In this document: positions 1-5,899 of the stretch, one piece after another
Layout: every line of letters begins with the position of its first letter
How positions within the stretch are numbered: the stretch's first letter is position 1
NCBI GenBank assembly: GCA_024709285.1
Contig: JANJWY010000256.1
Location: 1 to 5,954, forward strand
Length of the DNA stretch: 5,954 nt
Source of the DNA: Erysipelotrichaceae bacterium
GTDB lineage: Bacteria > Bacillota_I > Bacilli_A > Erysipelotrichales > Erysipelotrichaceae
Direction: 5' to 3'
Translations under genes and position numbers: made by a program
The notes under the pieces: model-generated
Told to the model about the DNA's origin: nothing
The model's input: the letters and a program-made list of their open reading frames with translations, nothing else
The model's database searches: none

Positions 1-38
1 ATCACCCCGCCATCCAGCAGTTTTTGTTTAATGTCCAT
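1..38 (-). CDS. N-terminal fragment of the next operon gene, product unknown
   Basis: Only the first 12 codons and two bases are present, reading MDIKQKLLDGGV followed by Ile or Met, before the gene leaves the window at position 1. The start is supported by GGAGG at 45-49 with a six-base spacer. An in-frame ATG at 42-44 abuts the GGAGG and is a poor alternative. The start lies inside the end of the upstream hydrolase gene, giving an 11-base overlap, so this is the fifth gene of the same operon. The fragment is too short to identify. From memory, some members of the dihydrodipicolinate synthase/N-acetylneuraminate lyase family begin with a similar short helix followed by a GxVIPA-type strand. 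An aldolase would fit the pathway, but this is a guess. Confidence 0.7.
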   Translation of the reverse strand, partial: MDIKQKLLDGGV

Positions 39-984
39 TTTCATCCTCCGTGAATGTCAGCAGTCTTCGAGGATTATGGATAAGAAGATCTTCAAGGATT
101 TTATCACCATCCAAATCGCGCAAAGAGCACTCTCTTAAAAAGTTTTCCTTAAACTCGGTAAGAATATAATCCAATCCCAATTCTCCGCCATATCCTTTGA
201 AGTAGTCTTGACGGGCATAATCGCCGCTGATCAGAATATGCGTATGCAAATCTTGTTTAGCCAGCCAGCAGATAAAGTCGATGGCCCGTTGCTGGGTATC
301 ATATTTCTTTTTGGGAAGTGAGTCATAACCCAAATACGCACCTCGACGGATGCATTGCATATGGACATCAAAATCATCCAACTGATCCATATGTCCGATA
401 AGCACTTTCGAAAGGTCGACGCCCATCGCCTCAAACTCATCCAGTTGTTCTTTTGCCATGCTTCCGGCTTGTGTGTGGGTGGTAAGCGGAATGCCGGTCG
501 CTTTATGAGCCAAGGATACCGCTTTTAATCCGACAAGTTCCCAGGGATGAATGACATCCTGGCTGGTACCGATTTTCAATATGCCCGGTGATATCCCTGT
601 ATCCGCGACACCTTCCCGGATTTCCTTAATCAGCATCTGAGCAACTTGCTCAAAATCCCGGTTTTCCAAAAATGACCGGTTATAGGTACCTTTATTAAAC
701 CCTCCGGAAGCAACGATATAAACACCGCTCTTATCCGATAATTCTTTGAGTTTTTCGACATTTCGGCCATAATCCATCGTCGTGACTTCAACGACACAGT
801 TTCCGCCCAGCTCTTTAAACAAGTTCAGATCCACGGATATCTTATCAGTATCGGTCAACGCCATTTTCTCATTTTCCGCAACGACTTTCTCAGTCGCCGT
901 CGTATACAGATGTTCATGGCCATAGGTTTTTTTCAATTGCTCAGGATCGATCCATCCTGTGACTGTCATGATTTTATTTTTCAT
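28..984 (-). CDS. Phosphotriesterase-family (PHP/COG1735) metal-dependent hydrolase, possible lactonase
   Basis: A 318-residue cytosolic TIM-barrel hydrolase of the amidohydrolase superfamily, near the family's usual length. The binuclear metal ligands are visible: HEH at 23-25, Lys137 in GILKIGTS (the position carbamylated in true phosphotriesterases), His170 in TTHTQAG, His198 in IGHMDQLDD and Asp255 in LISGDY. A conserved HNPRRLL lies at 303-309. As I recall it, E. coli PHP (YhfV) has Glu at the bridging position, so this protein belongs to the lysine-bridged subtype. The stretch after Asp255 (YFKGYGGELGLDYIL) follows the pattern of this non-phosphotriesterase branch, in which several members are sugar-lactone or phosphosugar-lactone hydrolases. 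Organophosphate hydrolysis is therefore not expected to be its natural role. It has no signal peptide. The start ATG overlaps the upstream stop by one base (TAATG) behind GGAGG. Family assignment is confident; the substrate is inferred only. Confidence 0.9.
   Translation of the reverse strand: MKNKIMTVTGWIDPEQLKKTYGHEHLYTTATEKVVAENEKMALTDTDKISVDLNLFKELGGNCVVEVTTMDYGRNVEKLKELSDKSGVYIVASGGFNKGTYNRSFLENRDFEQVAQMLIKEIREGVADTGISPGILKIGTSQDVIHPWELVGLKAVSLAHKATGIPLTTHTQAGSMAKEQLDEFEAMGVDLSKVLIGHMDQLDDFDVHMQCIRRGAYLGYDSLPKKKYDTQQRAIDFICWLAKQDLHTHILISGDYARQDYFKGYGGELGLDYILTEFKENFLRECSLRDLDGDKILEDLLIHNPRRLLTFTEDENGH
45..49 (-). promoter_or_regulatory. Ribosome binding site that fixes the start of the partial gene
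   Basis: On the minus strand GGAGG is followed by six bases and then the ATG at 36-38. It lies within the last codons of the hydrolase gene, so ribosomes finishing that gene pass directly over it. This favours the second of two in-frame ATGs as the real start. Confidence 0.7.
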
Positions 985-2282
985 TATCCCTCCAAAATCG
1001 CGCCATAATTACGCAATTTCTGTTGTAATGTCTTTACGTTGATATCCATTGGACGACAGTTGTTTTCAACGGCCAGACTGGCCGCAATTCCGGCTGCCTG
1101 TCCCATGCCCATGCACTGACCCATGCTGCGCACGGATGCGTGAGCATCGTGGGTTGCGGATAAGCATCTTCCCGCAACCAGAAGATTAACACTGTCCTTG
1201 GGAATCAGACTGCGATAAGGAACCTGATACGTCTTGCCATCGGGCAGATATTCCCACTTGGTTCCGGCTTGATTGTGATGATCTTCGATCGGAGCCCCAC
1301 ACAGGACAATGGCATCCTCAAACTGTCTGGCTTCAAGCACATCTTCTTTCGTCAGCGTATACTCGCCGATGATCCGACGGGTTTCGCGAACACCGATCTG
1401 CGTGGAGAAGTTCAAGAAAACCGAGTTCTCATAGCCGGGTAGATAGTCTTTCATAAAGCGGAAATATTCCAAGGCTTGTCTGCGTCCCAGGATTTCGGCT
1501 TTGGAAAGTTCGATGATATTGGTCGGATCGGGGATGGCTAAGCGTACCATGTTGGTCGCCATGACACCCGGAAGAGTTGTGATGTGAACACTGCCCTCTT
1601 CCCGGGGCAGATGATATTTTCCGCTTTGATTGGCCTGTTTCATCCAATCCCACATCTGGTTTTTAGTAAATAACTTCGTACGCTGTTCATCGACATTCCC
1701 TATGCGAAAGGTGGTGGTGAGCGATTGTACCGGGATGTGACTGCCAATACCGTCAAATGGATATCCGGCCAGTGCGGTTACATCCGCATCTCCGGAAGCA
1801 TCAATGATCACATCCGCTTCAATCAGCGTGAATCCCGACTTATTGACAACGATGACTCCCTTTATTTTTTTATCTTCCGTAATGACATCCGCCACAAAAC
1901 TGTGGAGCAAGACATCAACATTGGCTTCACTCATCATCTCTTCCCAAACGACCTTCAAAATCTCGGGATCGTAGGTAACTCCGGTTCCGGCACCGTAGGT
2001 ATTGGGTCGCAACAGCATGGCATTGCGTTGATTTAGCTTTTCAAGCAATATATCGGGAATACCCCCAACGACCTTTTTATTCTGAGTTCCTGGGATGTAA
2101 AATCCGTAGAATGTGTCCAATATGGTCGTACTGGTTCCGCCCAGAAAGCCATAACGTTCGACCAAGAGGGTTTTGCGTCCTTCTTTGCCCGAAGCAATAG
2201 CGGCCATCGATCCGGCACTGCCGCCACCGATAACCAGAACTTCCGTTTTCATCCGTTGATTGATTTGTTTTTCGTATATCAT
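984..2282 (-). CDS. FAD-dependent oxidoreductase (FAD_oxidored family)
   Basis: A 432-residue soluble flavoprotein. The N-terminal Rossmann motif is VIGGGSAG (17-24), with Glu42 at the end of the second strand (LLVERYGFLGG) placed to bind the adenosine ribose. IIDASGDADV (159-168) is the second FAD-contact motif. The C-terminal block GRCLSATHDAHASVRSMGQC (371-390), followed by a glycine- and alanine-rich helix, closes the FAD site and is typical of the FAD_oxidored family (PF12831). GVRETRRIIGEY (297-308) is also characteristic. Members oxidise or reduce varied small metabolites, so the reaction is open. The ATG at 2282 overlaps the dehydrogenase stop as ATGA, with GGAGG 12 bases upstream. 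A TTG at 2294 would lengthen it by four residues, but it touches the GGAGG directly. It lies between two other catabolic enzymes in the operon and probably acts on the same intermediate series. Confidence 0.88.
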   Translation of the reverse strand: MIYEKQINQRMKTEVLVIGGGSAGSMAAIASGKEGRKTLLVERYGFLGGTSTTILDTFYGFYIPGTQNKKVVGGIPDILLEKLNQRNAMLLRPNTYGAGTGVTYDPEILKVVWEEMMSEANVDVLLHSFVADVITEDKKIKGVIVVNKSGFTLIEADVIIDASGDADVTALAGYPFDGIGSHIPVQSLTTTFRIGNVDEQRTKLFTKNQMWDWMKQANQSGKYHLPREEGSVHITTLPGVMATNMVRLAIPDPTNIIELSKAEILGRRQALEYFRFMKDYLPGYENSVFLNFSTQIGVRETRRIIGEYTLTKEDVLEARQFEDAIVLCGAPIEDHHNQAGTKWEYLPDGKTYQVPYRSLIPKDSVNLLVAGRCLSATHDAHASVRSMGQCMGMGQAAGIAASLAVENNCRPMDINVKTLQQKLRNYGAILEG

Positions 2283-3052
2283 TGGGCTGTCCAACCTCCA
2301 TCGACCGGTAAATTGACGCCGGTCACAAAATCGGCTTCGCTATCCGCTAAAAACCGTGCGGCTAAGGCGATGGACATCGGATTGCCAAGCTTATGTCGTC
2401 CGTGATAGATGGGCTGCTTTTCATCCATATAAGCGAAAATATCTTCACTGCTTTGTGCCCGCTGGGTCATGTTGGATTCAATCAGTCCCGGCGATATGAC
2501 ATTGACTCGGATATTGTTTTTGGCATAGGCCATGGCCATCGAACGGGACATGCCGATGATGGCCGCTTTGGTCGCCGCATAGGTCACGGTTGAGAACAAC
2601 TCGTTGCCTCCGACCATACCTAAGACCGATCCGGTATTGATGATGCTTCCGCTGTTTTGTTTGAGCATCTCAATGACCACATATTTTGATAAGAGAAACT
2701 GAGAAGTCAGGTTCAGTTCGATGGTTTTTTGGTAAGCTTCCAAAGTAACGGTATGTATCGGTCCGTCGCCAAACCGCCGACCGCTGCCACCGATGATATT
2801 GAAGAGAACATCGATTTTGCCAAAGGTAGCCGCAATATGCTCAATTGTCGTTTTGACTTGATTTTCCTGTGTACAATCGGCTGGGTAGTAATGAAAAGTT
2901 TTAAACTTTTCTTTTGTCTGCATGACGAAAGGATCATCCTCGGCTCGGATATCAATACCAACGACGATATCTCCCTGTTTTGAAAATACTTCTACGGAAG
3001 CCAATCCGATTCCGCCCAAGGCTCCGGAGATAACGACAACTCTTGACTTCAT
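2279..3052 (-). CDS. Short-chain dehydrogenase/reductase, classical SDR family
   Basis: A 257-residue NAD(P)-dependent oxidoreductase of standard classical SDR length. The cofactor motif is SGALGGIG (9-16), and Asp34 ends the second strand (VVGID), which predicts NAD(H) rather than NADP(H). Asp59 contacts adenine. The usual NNAG is altered to NIIGG (85-89). The catalytic set is complete: Asn114, Ser142 in NTGSVLG, Tyr158 and Lys162 in YAATK. RVNVISPGLIESNM (182-195) and the C-terminal VTGVNLPVDGGW are the normal late motifs. The substrate cannot be told from these; classical SDRs in such operons usually oxidise a secondary alcohol of a sugar or polyol. The start ATG overlaps the stop of the SIS gene as ATGA. 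There is no strong ribosome binding site just upstream, so translation is probably coupled to that gene. Confidence 0.93.
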   Translation of the reverse strand: MKSRVVVISGALGGIGLASVEVFSKQGDIVVGIDIRAEDDPFVMQTKEKFKTFHYYPADCTQENQVKTTIEHIAATFGKIDVLFNIIGGSGRRFGDGPIHTVTLEAYQKTIELNLTSQFLLSKYVVIEMLKQNSGSIINTGSVLGMVGGNELFSTVTYAATKAAIIGMSRSMAMAYAKNNIRVNVISPGLIESNMTQRAQSSEDIFAYMDEKQPIYHGRHKLGNPMSIALAARFLADSEADFVTGVNLPVDGGWTAQ

Positions 3053-3819
3053 AGTATCCGATTTACCCTGCGGCGGTAATCGTTGTACGTATCTTCAAAG
3101 AGCTGGCGGGAAGCTTCTTTTCCGACGAAGACCGGGCTTGTAAGTACAAACGGAGGCTGACCGGCTTGTGTAAGCAATTCGGCGACACGCACTTTGATCA
3201 GATTGACGATCAGTGTGTTGGCGATGGTGGATGTCGGTCCTACCGGAGTGTTCAGATTCGGTACGTGTACAACAGCATCGCCCATCGGAACACAGGTGTC
3301 AATCAATACATCCGCAACATCGATCAGTTTTGCGCCGGTCGAATGCTTGTGCGGAGTAAGTTTGCAGTTTTCAACGGCTGTGATCGCGATGACTTTCATA
3401 CCGCGCTTTTTGGCTCCCATCGCCATCTCGACCACGACATTACCGACACCGCTGGTCGAAAACAACAAGAATACATCTTGTGGTTTGAAGATGAAATTGT
3501 TCAGGATCTGCTCAGCCAATCCTTCGACGTTTTCAATAAACATCGCCTGACGCTGACCATTGGCCCCAACGACTTGATTATGAAACGTCATCGAAAGTTC
3601 GACGATGGTGTGAAATCCCGGAAAACTGCCGTAACGCGGAAATACCTCTTCTACGGCCATACGCGAATGACCGGATCCGTACACATGGACCAACCCGTCG
3701 TTGGCGATGCAGTTGGCGAAAATTTGGGCGACCTGCTCAATGGTGTCCATTTGCGTATTCGTGATGTCTTGCATGATTTTATACGATGCATTCAGATAGT
3801 CTTGGTATACTGTGTTCAT
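3049..3819 (-). CDS. SIS-domain protein (SIS_2 / UPF0309-like sugar-phosphate binding protein)
   Basis: A 256-residue cytosolic protein built around one sugar isomerase domain. The phosphosugar-binding loops are YGSGHS (47-52) and FSTSGVGN (120-127), the second being the Ser/Thr-rich turn that holds the phosphate. Glu57 and Glu58 in MAVEEVFPR are candidate catalytic bases. HKHSTG (157-162), MGDAVV (179-184) and GPTSTIAN (194-201) match the conserved pattern of the UPF0309/SIS_2 group. Known SIS proteins isomerise or deaminate aldose and ketose phosphates, cleave MurNAc-phosphate ethers, or sense phosphosugars. No helix-turn-helix or sugar kinase domain is fused here, so an enzyme is more likely than a regulator. 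It is the first gene of the operon, with GAGGAG five bases before the ATG and a promoter about 50 bases upstream. The exact substrate is unknown. Confidence 0.9.
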   Translation of the reverse strand: MNTVYQDYLNASYKIMQDITNTQMDTIEQVAQIFANCIANDGLVHVYGSGHSRMAVEEVFPRYGSFPGFHTIVELSMTFHNQVVGANGQRQAMFIENVEGLAEQILNNFIFKPQDVFLLFSTSGVGNVVVEMAMGAKKRGMKVIAITAVENCKLTPHKHSTGAKLIDVADVLIDTCVPMGDAVVHVPNLNTPVGPTSTIANTLIVNLIKVRVAELLTQAGQPPFVLTSPVFVGKEASRQLFEDTYNDYRRRVNRIL

Positions 3820-3837
3820 AATGACTCCTCTCGAAGA

Positions 3838-3851
3838 TTAATGGTAATTAA
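3838..3851. promoter_or_regulatory. Possible operator, inverted repeat in the operon leader
   Basis: TTAAT and ATTAA flank a four-base GGTA centre. The element lies about 11-24 bases downstream of the predicted transcription start of the SIS-led operon and just before its ribosome binding site, a common place for a repressor to bind. The arms are only 5 bp and AT-rich, so chance is a real possibility. No regulator gene is present in the window. Confidence 0.3.
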
Positions 3852-3858
3852 CTTTCAT

Positions 3859-3888
3859 TTTCAATCATATTCTATCATTTTCTATCAT
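3859..3888. repeat. Three imperfect 10-base tandem repeats over the operon promoter
   Basis: Read on the minus strand the units are ATGATAGAAA, ATGATAGAAT and ATGATTGAAA, each differing from its neighbour at one or two positions. A shortened ATGAAAGT follows. The 10-base period places each unit on the same face of the helix, and the repeats overlap the predicted -10 element and transcription start. They may be a cooperative binding site for a regulator, or simple low-complexity sequence. Confidence 0.55.
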
Positions 3889-3897
3889 CATTGTCAT
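3869..3897 (-). promoter_or_regulatory. Predicted sigma-A promoter of the SIS-SDR-FAD-hydrolase operon
   Basis: The -35 is ATGACA (3892-3897) and the -10 is TAGAAT (3869-3874). Each matches five of six consensus positions and they are separated by the ideal 17 bases. Transcription would start near 3862, giving a leader of about 43 bases before the ATG at 3819. It sits immediately after the terminator of the preceding gene, which supports an independent transcription unit. Confidence 0.65.
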
Positions 3898-3908
3898 GTG
3901 TTTGACCC

Positions 3909-3934
3909 AAAAGAAAAACCTTCTTGCGAAGGTT
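3909..3934 (-). terminator. Rho-independent terminator of the peptidyl-prolyl isomerase gene
   Basis: On the minus strand AACCTTC, a GCAA loop and GAAGGTT form a 7 bp stem, followed by a T-rich tract (TTTTTCTTTT, partly shared with the stem end). The first bases of the stem overlap the stop codon of the isomerase gene (3933-3935), so the hairpin begins inside the coding end. It separates the housekeeping genes from the catabolic operon. Confidence 0.85.
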
Positions 3935-4448
3935 AAGCTTTGATAGGTGCGGGATAGTCGATACCGAATGTTTCTACGGTGGCCTTCTTGATTCGTTGAT
4001 CTTCGGCCGGACGGTCACGGAAGTCACGTTTGACTTTAACGATCCGATCTGCCTCTTCCATGCCGGAAATGACTTGTCCAAACGATGCATACTGACCATC
4101 CAAATGAGGCGAGTCGGCGACCATCAGAAAAAACTGTGATCCGGCACTGTTGGGCAGTGATGAGCGGGCCATGGAAATGACACCGCGTTTGTGTTTCAAA
4201 TCATTCTTGTGTCCGTTGGAAGTAAATTCGCCTTTGATGGAATAACCGGGATTGCCGGTTCCGGTACCCGTCGGACATCCTCCCTGAATCATGAAATTGG
4301 GGATGACGCGATGGAAAATAAGTCCGTCATAATAGCCTTTGGATACCAGCGATATAAAATTGTTTACAGTATTTGGTGCAACTTCCGGCAAAAGTTCGAT
4401 TTTGATTTCACTTCCGCTTTCCAATGTCAGTGTTACGATAGGGTTCAT
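3933..4448 (-). CDS. Cyclophilin-type peptidyl-prolyl cis-trans isomerase
   Basis: A 171-residue cyclophilin that catalyses proline isomerisation during protein folding. It has no signal peptide, so it is cytosolic. The active-site block FHRVIPNFMIQGG (45-57) supplies the catalytic Arg47 with Phe52 and Gln55. SQFFLMV (104-110) and SPHLDGQYASFG (113-124) complete the substrate groove. The position equivalent to human cyclophilin A Trp121 is His115, as in many bacterial homologues, which usually means weak cyclosporin binding. It is slightly longer than the smallest bacterial forms, with a C-terminal extension after the barrel. The start is set by AAGGAG (4454-4459) five bases before the ATG. 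An upstream in-frame TTG at 4475 would place its start inside a hairpin and is rejected. The gene follows rubredoxin and ends in its own terminator. I give no symbol because ppiA/ppiB naming varies. Confidence 0.95.
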   Translation of the reverse strand: MNPIVTLTLESGSEIKIELLPEVAPNTVNNFISLVSKGYYDGLIFHRVIPNFMIQGGCPTGTGTGNPGYSIKGEFTSNGHKNDLKHKRGVISMARSSLPNSAGSQFFLMVADSPHLDGQYASFGQVISGMEEADRIVKVKRDFRDRPAEDQRIKKATVETFGIDYPAPIKA

Positions 4449-4453
4449 ACGTT

Positions 4454-4461
4454 CTCCTTCT
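4454..4461 (-). promoter_or_regulatory. Ribosome binding site fixing the isomerase start
   Basis: AGAAGGAG on the minus strand, five bases before the ATG at 4446-4448. It begins at the end of the T-tract of the upstream hairpin, so terminator and ribosome site are nearly contiguous. It decides between the ATG at 4448 and the longer TTG-start reading. Confidence 0.8.
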
Positions 4462-4490
4462 AAAGAAAGGCACAATCATCGGATCGTGCC
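4462..4490 (-). terminator. Hairpin with T-tract between rubredoxin and isomerase genes
   Basis: On the minus strand GGCACGAT, a six-base loop and ATTGTGCC form an 8 bp stem with one G-T wobble, followed by TTTCTTT. It lies eight bases after the rubredoxin stop. The T-tract is short and interrupted, so termination may be partial, leaving some read-through into the isomerase gene that starts 14 bases later. Confidence 0.65.
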
Positions 4491-4497
4491 ATCAAGC

Positions 4498-4659
4498 TTA
4501 TTCTGAAATCGGCTCAAACATGTCTTTGCTTACGCCGCAAAGAGGGCACATCCAATCATCAGGGATATCCTCAAACGGTGTTCCCGGAGCAATTCCGCTG
4601 TCCGGATCGCCGATCGCCGGGTCATAGATGTATTCACATGCCAAACATTGATATTTCAT
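4498..4659 (-). CDS. Rubredoxin
   Basis: A small iron protein of 53 residues that carries single electrons in the cytosol, often to oxygen- or peroxide-reducing enzymes in anaerobes. The single Fe is held by four cysteines in two knuckles: CLAC (5-8) and CPLCGV (38-43). The intervening YIYDP (10-14), GDPDSGIAPGTPFEDIPDDW (17-36) and the following KDMFE are the normal rubredoxin core, and the length is standard. Two ATGs are possible. AAAGGA (4669-4674) is nine bases from the ATG at 4659 but only three from the ATG at 4665, so the shorter form is preferred; the longer would add Met-Asn. It has its own promoter and is followed by a hairpin. Its redox partner is not evident in this window. Confidence 0.95.
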   Translation of the reverse strand: MKYQCLACEYIYDPAIGDPDSGIAPGTPFEDIPDDWMCPLCGVSKDMFEPISE

Positions 4660-4690
4660 ATTCATAGTTCCTTTCTCATTGTCTAATTAA

Positions 4691-4718
4691 AGTATACCAA
4701 ATCCCGACGTCTTTTCAA
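4691..4718 (-). promoter_or_regulatory. Predicted promoter of the rubredoxin gene
   Basis: TTGAAA (4713-4718) and TATACT (4691-4696) are spaced by 16 bases. A TG one base upstream of the -10 makes it an extended -10 promoter. Transcription would start near 4684, about 20-25 bases before the start codon. No terminator is visible between the permease stop and this promoter, so some transcription from upstream is also likely. Confidence 0.65.
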
Positions 4719-4732
4719 TGACATTCGGACAA

Positions 4733-5851
4733 TTAATTACTCACGCCTTCCACATCAACGCTCTGTGTTTCTTTGTGTTGCTTGTATAATACGATCTTAT
4801 TATTCCGATGCATGCCATTAAGAATGGCCAAAGTTATCGGAAATCCGAACAGTCCCGCAACGCCAAACAACTGTAATCCGATATACATGGCAAATAAGGT
4901 GAGCAGTGGGTGTAATCCGACTTGATCCCCGATGATTTTGGGTTCGATGATATTGCGAATCACGGTTACAACCAAGTAAACGACCAATAATCCCAATCCC
5001 AGTCGGGTATCTCCTTCCAAAAAGGTAAAAATCGTCCAAGGAATCATCACACCACCGGTACCGGCTACCGGCAAAATATCAAATATAGCAATCAAAAAGG
5101 CCACGACGATTGCGGATTCAATGCCCAAAATCGAAAATCCGATCGTCAGTTCCACAAAGGTGATGGACATGATCATTAAGTATGACTTCGCATACTTATG
5201 CAAGGTTGAAACTAAGAACAGTTGTGCGTCAATGATCAGACTGCGCTTACTCGGCGAAATCTGGTCCAACAGGAAATTGATGATCAACTGATAGTCCATG
5301 GCAATGAAGAAAGAAGAAATGACCGTCAATAAAAATCCGACCAGAAAAAATGGAACTTTCGTGGCAAAGCTTGTGATGTATGAAACACTTCCCACCGATA
5401 TGGAGGTGATCAGATTGCCTAAGGATTCCAGAATTTGTTGTGAATAAATACGCACCTGCTCAACTAACATCGGATCGATTTGTGAAGCAAGTTCTTCAAG
5501 ATTGATTAAAGCGTTGGAAAGCCACGGCACAAGTACATTGTTGTACAATTGCGGAATATCCCGGAAGAATTCTTCGAGGTACAGAAATATTTCAATGCCC
5601 AGAAAAATCGTGATTGTCAGTAAAATCAGATAAAATAAACCGACGACGATCAATGCGGCGAGTTTATTGGGTAATTTCAGTTTATAGGTCAATGTGCGGA
5701 TGACCGGTTTGAAGACAAATGCTATGATAAACCCCAGGACAAACGGAAAAATGAGTGGCAGAAAATACTTGAATGTTACGTAAACCAATGTCAGAATAAC
5801 TGCGATATATGCCGCTTCGATCAGAAATTTTTGTTTGCGTTTAATGTCCAT
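4733..5851 (-). CDS. AI-2E family (PF01594) integral membrane permease, YtvI-like
   Basis: A 372-residue polytopic inner-membrane protein of standard family length. Hydrophobic segments lie at about 13-48 (two passes), 65-91, 165-186, 225-275 (two or three passes), 283-299 and 312-345. A largely hydrophilic stretch at 92-160 probably folds outside the membrane core. The family signature RNIIEPKIIGDQVGLHPLLTL (299-319) and the motif FDILPVAGTGGVMIPW (257-272) are clear. The second motif resembles the YtvI group, linked in Bacillus to sporulation, more than the autoinducer exporter TqsA. Other family members are Na+/H+ or small-molecule exporters, so the cargo is unknown and the AI-2E name should not be read as function. 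GAGGGAG five bases before the ATG supports the start, and an extended -10 promoter lies just upstream. The gene is the first of the housekeeping group, read towards rubredoxin. Confidence 0.9.
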   Translation of the reverse strand: MDIKRKQKFLIEAAYIAVILTLVYVTFKYFLPLIFPFVLGFIIAFVFKPVIRTLTYKLKLPNKLAALIVVGLFYLILLTITIFLGIEIFLYLEEFFRDIPQLYNNVLVPWLSNALINLEELASQIDPMLVEQVRIYSQQILESLGNLITSISVGSVSYITSFATKVPFFLVGFLLTVISSFFIAMDYQLIINFLLDQISPSKRSLIIDAQLFLVSTLHKYAKSYLMIMSITFVELTIGFSILGIESAIVVAFLIAIFDILPVAGTGGVMIPWTIFTFLEGDTRLGLGLLVVYLVVTVIRNIIEPKIIGDQVGLHPLLTLFAMYIGLQLFGVAGLFGFPITLAILNGMHRNNKIVLYKQHKETQSVDVEGVSN

Positions 5852-5874
5852 GATTGCTCCCTCTGTGCATTTTC

Positions 5875-5883
5875 AGTATATCA
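5875..5883 (-). promoter_or_regulatory. Predicted extended -10 promoter of the permease gene
   Basis: On the minus strand TGATATACT gives a TG-extended -10 with five of six matches in the hexamer. No good -35 is found at 16-18 bases; CTGACA further upstream is too distant. Transcription would start near 5868, leaving a leader of about 17 bases containing the ribosome binding site. Confidence 0.45.
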
Positions 5884-5899
5884 TATTCCTGAGGGATGA

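Noticed and set aside
28..984. Interpretation as an organophosphate-degrading phosphotriesterase
   Set aside because: The sequence pattern after the last metal ligand and the sugar-type operon point to the lactonase-like branch. The family name alone does not indicate organophosphate activity.
1725..2036. Plus-strand open frame opposite the FAD oxidoreductase gene
   Set aside because: Composition is unlike a real protein and the opposite strand carries conserved FAD-binding motifs. No start signals are present.
2283..2294. Four-residue N-terminal extension of the FAD oxidoreductase from a TTG start
   Set aside because: The TTG touches the GGAGG with no spacer, while the ATG at 2282 makes a classic ATGA overlap with the preceding stop and precedes the FAD motif at the usual distance.
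3166..3936. A 256-codon plus-strand open frame opposite the SIS gene
   Set aside because: It is antisense to a gene with clear SIS motifs, is rich in His, Arg, Cys and Asp without domain structure, and has no credible ribosome binding site. It also runs through the promoter and the terminator hairpin. It is a shadow of the real gene.
4449..4475. Nine-residue N-terminal extension of the isomerase from a TTG start
   Set aside because: It would run through the hairpin T-tract and the strong AAGGAG site that precedes the ATG at 4448. The cyclophilin fold begins after that ATG.
4706..4711. GACGTC palindrome inside the rubredoxin promoter
   Set aside because: Six-base palindromes occur often by chance, and no longer symmetric arms extend from it.
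5828..5851. Similarity between the starts of the permease gene and the partial gene at 1-38 (both begin Met-Asp-Ile-Lys)
   Set aside because: The match covers only about a dozen bases and the proteins diverge at once. One continues as a transmembrane protein, so this is coincidence rather than duplication.
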